This document shows positions 60,434 through 64,000 of a stretch of DNA of 64,000 nt, in pieces. The notes beneath the pieces are model-generated. The model did no database searches. It saw only the letters and a list, made by a program, of their open reading frames with translations, and was not told the DNA's origin. The DNA comes from an uncultured Mycoplasmatota bacterium. Its GTDB lineage: Bacteria > Bacillota_I > Bacilli_A > Izemoplasmatales > Izemoplasmataceae. Numbering within the stretch: position 1 is the first letter of the stretch; each line of letters begins with the position of its first letter. The DNA is taken from positions 1,054,001 to 1,118,000 of the forward strand of contig CAJXVW010000001.1 in NCBI GenBank assembly GCA_913062645.1. The letters run 5' to 3'. The position numbers were made by a program, and so were the translations under genes.

Positions 60434-61576
60434 ATGGACCATCGAACGATACGAATCAATACCGAGCAACATAACGTATCGTTGCTTGGCTTTGGTGCGA
60501 TGCGATTACCGCACTTACCAAGTGGCGACATCGATGTCGCCGCATCCGAACAACTGATTGACTCGGCGCTACAGCGCGGCGTCAACTACATTGACACGGC
60601 CTGGACTTATGACGACGGGCAGAGTGAACGAGTGGTTGGCGAGATCCTCCGCAAGCATGACCGAAACAGTTTCTATCTGGCGGACAAGCTACCGAAAGAC
60701 GACTGTCGGACCCGTGCCGATGTCACGCGCATTTTCAACGAACAACTACGACGGTGCGGTGTGGAATATTTCGATTTTTACTTGATTCACCAATTGAACA
60801 AGGAATGGTTCGAGCGGGTCAAGAAACTGGATGTGGTGCCACAACTGATGGAACTGCAACAACAAGGGAAAATCAAGAATCTGGGGTTCAGTTTTCACGA
60901 CGATTATGAGACCTTTGTCCGATGCGTCGATTATCACGACTGGGATTTCGTGCAAATCCAACTGAACTACATGGACATCGATCACCAACAGGGACTACGT
61001 GGATATGACTACGTCACCGCCAAAGGGATTCCCGTCATCGTCATGGAGCCGATCAAAGGCGGCAGCCTGGTTCACATCAACGACGATGCCGCGCGGTTGA
61101 TGACCGAGCGTCATCCCGATCGTTCCCTGGCATCCTGGGCGCTGCGTTGGGTCGGTTCGCTGGACAACGTCCGCGTCATGCTCAGTGGCATGTCGACAAT
61201 CGAGCAACTTGAAGACAATCTTGCGACATGTACCAACTTCAAGCCTCTAAAAGACGATGAACAAAGGATCATTGCGCAAGTGCGAACGCGCCTGCGCCAA
61301 TCAATCCGTGTCGCCTGCACCCAGTGCAAGTACTGCATGCCGTGTCCGCAAGGCGTTCACATTCCAATCAATTTCCGTGAAGTCAACGAGTTCAACATGT
61401 ATCACAACCGGCAACACATGGCGTATGCCGCCCGTCGTCTGGGGGAACTCGGAATGCGCGCCGACCGCTGCGTAGAGTGCATGGAGTGTGTCGCCAAATG
61501 TCCGCAACAAATCGACATTCCCGGTGAACTTGCCACATTCACCGCGTTCCTGACAACGGAAGGCTTTATCAAATGA
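60434..61576 (+). CDS. Aldo/keto reductase with a C-terminal two-cluster ferredoxin domain
   Basis: This is a 380-residue protein. The AKR barrel has NYIDTAWTYDDGQSERVVGE with the catalytic Tyr, and DFYLIHQLN. The C-terminal 90 residues add CTQCKYCMPCPQGVHI and CVECMECVAKCPQQI, two 4Fe-4S sites. This is the clostridial oxidoreductase type, which probably couples ferredoxin-like electron flow to a carbonyl substrate. It is preceded by AAGGAGGG. With the ADH and polyferredoxin it makes a small redox cluster. Confidence 0.9.
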   Translation: MDHRTIRINTEQHNVSLLGFGAMRLPHLPSGDIDVAASEQLIDSALQRGVNYIDTAWTYDDGQSERVVGEILRKHDRNSFYLADKLPKDDCRTRADVTRIFNEQLRRCGVEYFDFYLIHQLNKEWFERVKKLDVVPQLMELQQQGKIKNLGFSFHDDYETFVRCVDYHDWDFVQIQLNYMDIDHQQGLRGYDYVTAKGIPVIVMEPIKGGSLVHINDDAARLMTERHPDRSLASWALRWVGSLDNVRVMLSGMSTIEQLEDNLATCTNFKPLKDDEQRIIAQVRTRLRQSIRVACTQCKYCMPCPQGVHIPINFREVNEFNMYHNRQHMAYAARRLGELGMRADRCVECMECVAKCPQQIDIPGELATFTAFLTTEGFIK

Positions 61577-61609
61577 GGAAATCCATCTTACGATACGAGG
61601 TGACCAATC

Positions 61610-62659
61610 ATGAACGTTCGAATCAGTTATGACAGCATATCCGCCATGTTGGATCTTGTCCGCAAGTTAAAACAAGACCGCATCACCATCGACGATGTGG
61701 TGGGCGTTGTGTGCCATCCGGATTACGAGATGGAGTTCAACCGCTACGGCAAACACATCACCAAAGAAGCGTTTTGTGACTATTTCCTGACGTTTCCTGG
61801 CTTGCAGGAACAAGACGTCACCAATCCGGGGTTGCGGGCGCATCATCGCTATTATCTTGATTTGTACGAACATCTCGATGTCTACGAACGTAACTTGTCA
61901 CGGCTGGAAGCCATCACCGAGGACTTCTTTCGCAAACAGGTAGACATCGCCTTGAACGGACTGCCGGATGATCTTCCCTTGGAGGAAGTGAACTTCATCT
62001 TCACGATCGGCATCGGCCAAAGTTTCGGCTACATCTACGAGACTAACACTCATTTCGATTTTCTGCAATTGGTGAAGGATCACGACATCACCGCGTTTCA
62101 GTCCACGATCGCCCATGAGGTGCACCATGTCGGTTTCAACACAGTCATTCGCCAACTGGATTTCGATTCGATCTCGTTGGAACAGTTGTTCTACATTTAT
62201 TTCGCCGGTGAAGGACTGGCCGTCAAGTACTGCAACAACGCGGAAGGCGTGTTGTCCAAAGCCATCCATCCAACCACGAAAAACGTAGGCTTGGATGCCT
62301 ATACGTGGCAGTTTCTGGGCCAGGATTTCGAAACCAGCATGGCACGCTTTCATGATGTGGTGTCGCAAATCAGAGAACACAAGATAACCACCGAAGAGGA
62401 ACTGCTCAAAGAACTCCAGCAGTTTTGGATGAATCCTTACATCGATGGCCAGCCGAAGGACAAACCGCCACGATTGAAGCACTTCCGTTTGTACAGTTTC
62501 GGCAATGAAATCTGGGGCATCATCCATGATTGTTTCGGAAAAGACAAGGTCTATGCGACCTTGCGTGACATCAAAAAATTCCCGGACGTGTTCAACCAGG
62601 CATTGCGTCAGTTGAACGCCGATCAGTACGCAATACCAAAGAGTGGCGTCCATTCGTGA
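61610..62659 (+). CDS. Putative zinc metallopeptidase with HEVHH motif
   Basis: This is a 349-residue protein without a signal peptide. The zinc site is FQSTIAHEVHHVGFN near residue 168, and FAGEGLAVKYCNNAEG about 35 residues later offers the third ligand glutamate, as in gluzincins. It resembles DUF5700/DUF2268-like putative Zn-dependent proteases. The substrate is unknown. It lies 33 bases after the aldo/keto reductase with a CGAGGTGACCAATC-ATG start and ends in a strong terminator, closing the MerR-controlled run. Confidence 0.75.
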   Translation: MNVRISYDSISAMLDLVRKLKQDRITIDDVVGVVCHPDYEMEFNRYGKHITKEAFCDYFLTFPGLQEQDVTNPGLRAHHRYYLDLYEHLDVYERNLSRLEAITEDFFRKQVDIALNGLPDDLPLEEVNFIFTIGIGQSFGYIYETNTHFDFLQLVKDHDITAFQSTIAHEVHHVGFNTVIRQLDFDSISLEQLFYIYFAGEGLAVKYCNNAEGVLSKAIHPTTKNVGLDAYTWQFLGQDFETSMARFHDVVSQIREHKITTEEELLKELQQFWMNPYIDGQPKDKPPRLKHFRLYSFGNEIWGIIHDCFGKDKVYATLRDIKKFPDVFNQALRQLNADQYAIPKSGVHS

Positions 62660-62675
62660 CGCCACTCTTTCTTTT
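62641..62675 (+). terminator. Terminator after the metallopeptidase gene
   Basis: The stem GAGTGGCGTC/GACGCCACTC is followed by TTTCTTTTC. The TGA stop lies in the hairpin. Confidence 0.9.
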
Positions 62676-62748
62676 CTACTTATCCATGATGGATACTCCT
62701 GTTCGTGTCCGCAAATTATTGTGGTACGCAGTTGAAACAGGGTTCCAC

Positions 62749-62816
62749 TTGACTGACAGTCAAATAAAAAATAGCTCCCTTCATCAAAGCGGCATGTGGC
62801 GCATGCCGCTTCGATG
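62749..62816. repeat. Two inverted repeats in the intergenic region before the mannosidase stop
   Basis: TTGACTG-A-CAGTCAA lies at 62749-62763. A 15-base stem with one mismatch (CATC-x-AAGCGGCATG / CATGCCGCTT-x-GATG) lies at 62782-62816. An A-rich stretch separates them; it reads as TTTTTT on the minus strand about 10 bases after the larger stem. They could be the terminator of the mannosidase transcript or a remnant of a small element. The rest of 62676-62941 shows no gene. Confidence 0.5.
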
Positions 62817-62941
62817 TTCGGAAGCTAGTTCGATTGTGCCTGGGTCGCAAGTCCCTTTTTCTAAGATCATGCGTTCGTTTGGTCGATACGTTGTTCCGCT
62901 GATGCACACACAACTTCTTTCTGTCAAAACAGTTCACATGT

Positions 62942-64000
62942 TTACTTGATCAATTTCAATGTGCGGATTTCATAGGGCTTCAACGTGATCGCGTTCAAAT
63001 CGATCGGACGCGGATTGTCCTCCATCAAATCCGTTGCGTACGTTTCACGGAATGATATGCCGGTTGTGATCCGAGTTGTCGTTGTTTGTCCTGCGCTTTC
63101 GTATATGCGCACGACAACGCCATGTCCGTGATCACATGGCTTGATGGTTTCGATCACGATGTTGTGCTTGGAACTCGTGACGAGGTTCGCCAGCGGCATG
63201 GTGCCTCTGGAACGTCCACGGTACACGATGAAATCGTGATTGTAGTTGTACGCTTGTTCGGTCACGTTGGTGGGATAGTCCCGCCGATCGTGGGCAAACA
63301 GCGCGTACTCGAACGTATGGCGTACCAGATCGCCATAATTGTCGTCGTGGTATTCTGGTTGTTCCTTGATTCCGATCTCGGACCCGTTTTTCTGTTGACT
63401 GCGCAACACGGTGAGTTCCAGCGCCTGTTCCTTCACGTAAAACCCGTATTTGCTTTTGGAGAGCATCGCGATGCCTCGTTCGTGGTCGCTGATGTCGATG
63501 AACTTGTGGGCGGAGATTTCCGACTTGGCGCGTGCGATGGAATCGTTGTTGTGCGTCGGTCTGGATATGTTTCCAAACTGGATGTTGCACAACACCTCGT
63601 CGCTTTTGATGCGGATCGGATGATGGATTTTCACAGTGGTGTTGAGATCCTTCCAGTCCGTCGTGATCTCGTAGCGCAATAGGTCATCGTTCAGCAGAAA
63701 CACCTTTTTGCGAATGGTGGAGTCATGGTACTGGTAGTGGAACGTAATGCTTTGTTCCGGTCCGTCCGATGCCTGGGACACATCCGTCAATCGTGGATGA
63801 TGGTGTGTCTTGAGGCGATATCCTTCTTCGAAATCCCATGCCGGGTACATGTCGGACTTCTCGATGTATATGGTGATGTCGTCATCGACCCGTTCGCGAT
63901 CGATGAACTCTTTGTCAAGCTGTTTGTTGTAGAGCGACGTGAGACTTCCTTTATCATTGAACTTGGCGATGATCGATTCGTTTTCCAAATACGCTTCTTG
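62942..64000 (-). CDS. GH38-type alpha-mannosidase, C-terminal part, runs off the window
   Basis: Three hundred and fifty-two codons are open from the window edge to a TAA at 62942, with no upstream stop, so the N-terminal catalytic domain lies outside. The visible part is the C-terminal beta-sandwich of glycoside hydrolase family 38. It includes FNDKGSLTSLYNKQLDKEF, FIDISDHERGIAMLSKSKYG and the final TLKPYEIRTLKLIK. These enzymes remove alpha-mannose from N-glycan-derived or other mannosides. Family membership is fairly secure; the exact substrate is not visible. Confidence 0.82.
   Translation of the reverse strand, partial: QEAYLENESIIAKFNDKGSLTSLYNKQLDKEFIDRERVDDDITIYIEKSDMYPAWDFEEGYRLKTHHHPRLTDVSQASDGPEQSITFHYQYHDSTIRKKVFLLNDDLLRYEITTDWKDLNTTVKIHHPIRIKSDEVLCNIQFGNISRPTHNNDSIARAKSEISAHKFIDISDHERGIAMLSKSKYGFYVKEQALELTVLRSQQKNGSEIGIKEQPEYHDDNYGDLVRHTFEYALFAHDRRDYPTNVTEQAYNYNHDFIVYRGRSRGTMPLANLVTSSKHNIVIETIKPCDHGHGVVVRIYESAGQTTTTRITTGISFRETYATDLMEDNPRPIDLNAITLKPYEIRTLKLIK

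Noticed and set aside
62656-62949. 97-codon open frame in the last intergenic region
   Set aside because: No ribosome site, overlap with a terminator and two inverted repeats, and no recognisable motif; transposase remnant considered but not supported.
1-64000. Mycoplasma-type genetic code (UGA read as Trp)
   Set aside because: TGA ends well-defined genes (SagB-like, ymdB, the zinc peptidase) at sensible lengths, and the trpS T-box specifier is UGG.
1-64000. tRNA or rRNA genes, CRISPR arrays, insertion sequences, phage attachment sites
   Set aside because: Intergenic spaces are short; none shows a cloverleaf, ribosomal RNA sequence, regular direct repeats with spacers or a transposase gene. 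A computational scan (tRNAscan-SE, barrnap, minced) would settle this.

Overview
The window looks like a contiguous chromosomal segment of a low-complexity Bacillota lineage, most likely close to the Mollicutes/Erysipelotrichia (Acholeplasma- or Izemoplasma-like). It uses the standard genetic code: TGA serves as a stop, for example at the SagB-like oxidoreductase and ymdB. The base composition is roughly balanced, clearly richer in GC than typical mollicutes. The clues are Bacillus-like gene order, Firmicutes T-box leaders and near-consensus SigA promoters. No sporulation or peptidoglycan gene appears where the syntenic blocks would carry one. The taxonomic placement is inference.

Positions 1-20948 are all on the minus strand and carry DNA repair, tRNA modification and RNA turnover: mutL-miaA-plsC-like-PH domain, a SagB-like oxidoreductase, msrB, mutS, a tail-anchored unknown, a ylbF/ymcA-like gene with miaB, ymdB, a Nudix gene, rny, recA, pgsA, an MFS transporter, yebC and cvfB. 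The edge (1-684) holds a partial secreted M6 metalloprotease. Positions 21072-26506 carry small membrane proteins, yaiI, rpsT, holA, comEC and comEA. Positions 27068-32308 carry the yqe block (an ArsR-type regulator, yqeM, rsfS, yqeK, yqeH, yqeG), a ygjP-like metallopeptidase and mtnN. Positions 32351-42349 carry greA, udk, trhP2, trhP1, a DUF1292 gene, ruvX, alaS with a T-box, an SDR gene and recD2. Both blocks match B. subtilis order but lack nadD, aroE, ireB and mltG at the expected places.

Positions 42474-54573 mix both strands: ywaF-like, gapA, spx, pepF, trpS with a T-box, HPr with a degenerate membrane-anchored EIIB-like protein, a GNAT gene, mgtE, ppa and an OsmC-family gene. Embedded at 48043-50519 is a visibly AT-richer patch: two paralogous helix-turn-helix/helical-repeat regulators, a 92-residue unknown, and a 43-residue peptide gene with a signal sequence, divergent from the second regulator. 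This arrangement resembles RRNPP-type (Rgg/PlcR) peptide signalling and is the best candidate for an undescribed system.

Positions 54628-62659 are accessory: a RelBE-type toxin-antitoxin pair with a palindromic operator, then a MerR regulator facing a row of genes from a 19-bp-spacer promoter (iron alcohol dehydrogenase, polyferredoxin membrane protein, fused ABC exporter, Fe-S aldo/keto reductase, zinc peptidase). The right edge holds the C-terminal part of a GH38-type alpha-mannosidase.

Recurring signals are ribosome sites of the form GAGGTG-N5-ATG, TATAAT boxes (often TGnTATAAT) a short distance upstream, and terminator hairpins that contain the stop codon. No rRNA, tRNA, insertion sequence or CRISPR array was seen. 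There is no stretch over 300 bases without a gene or leader element.
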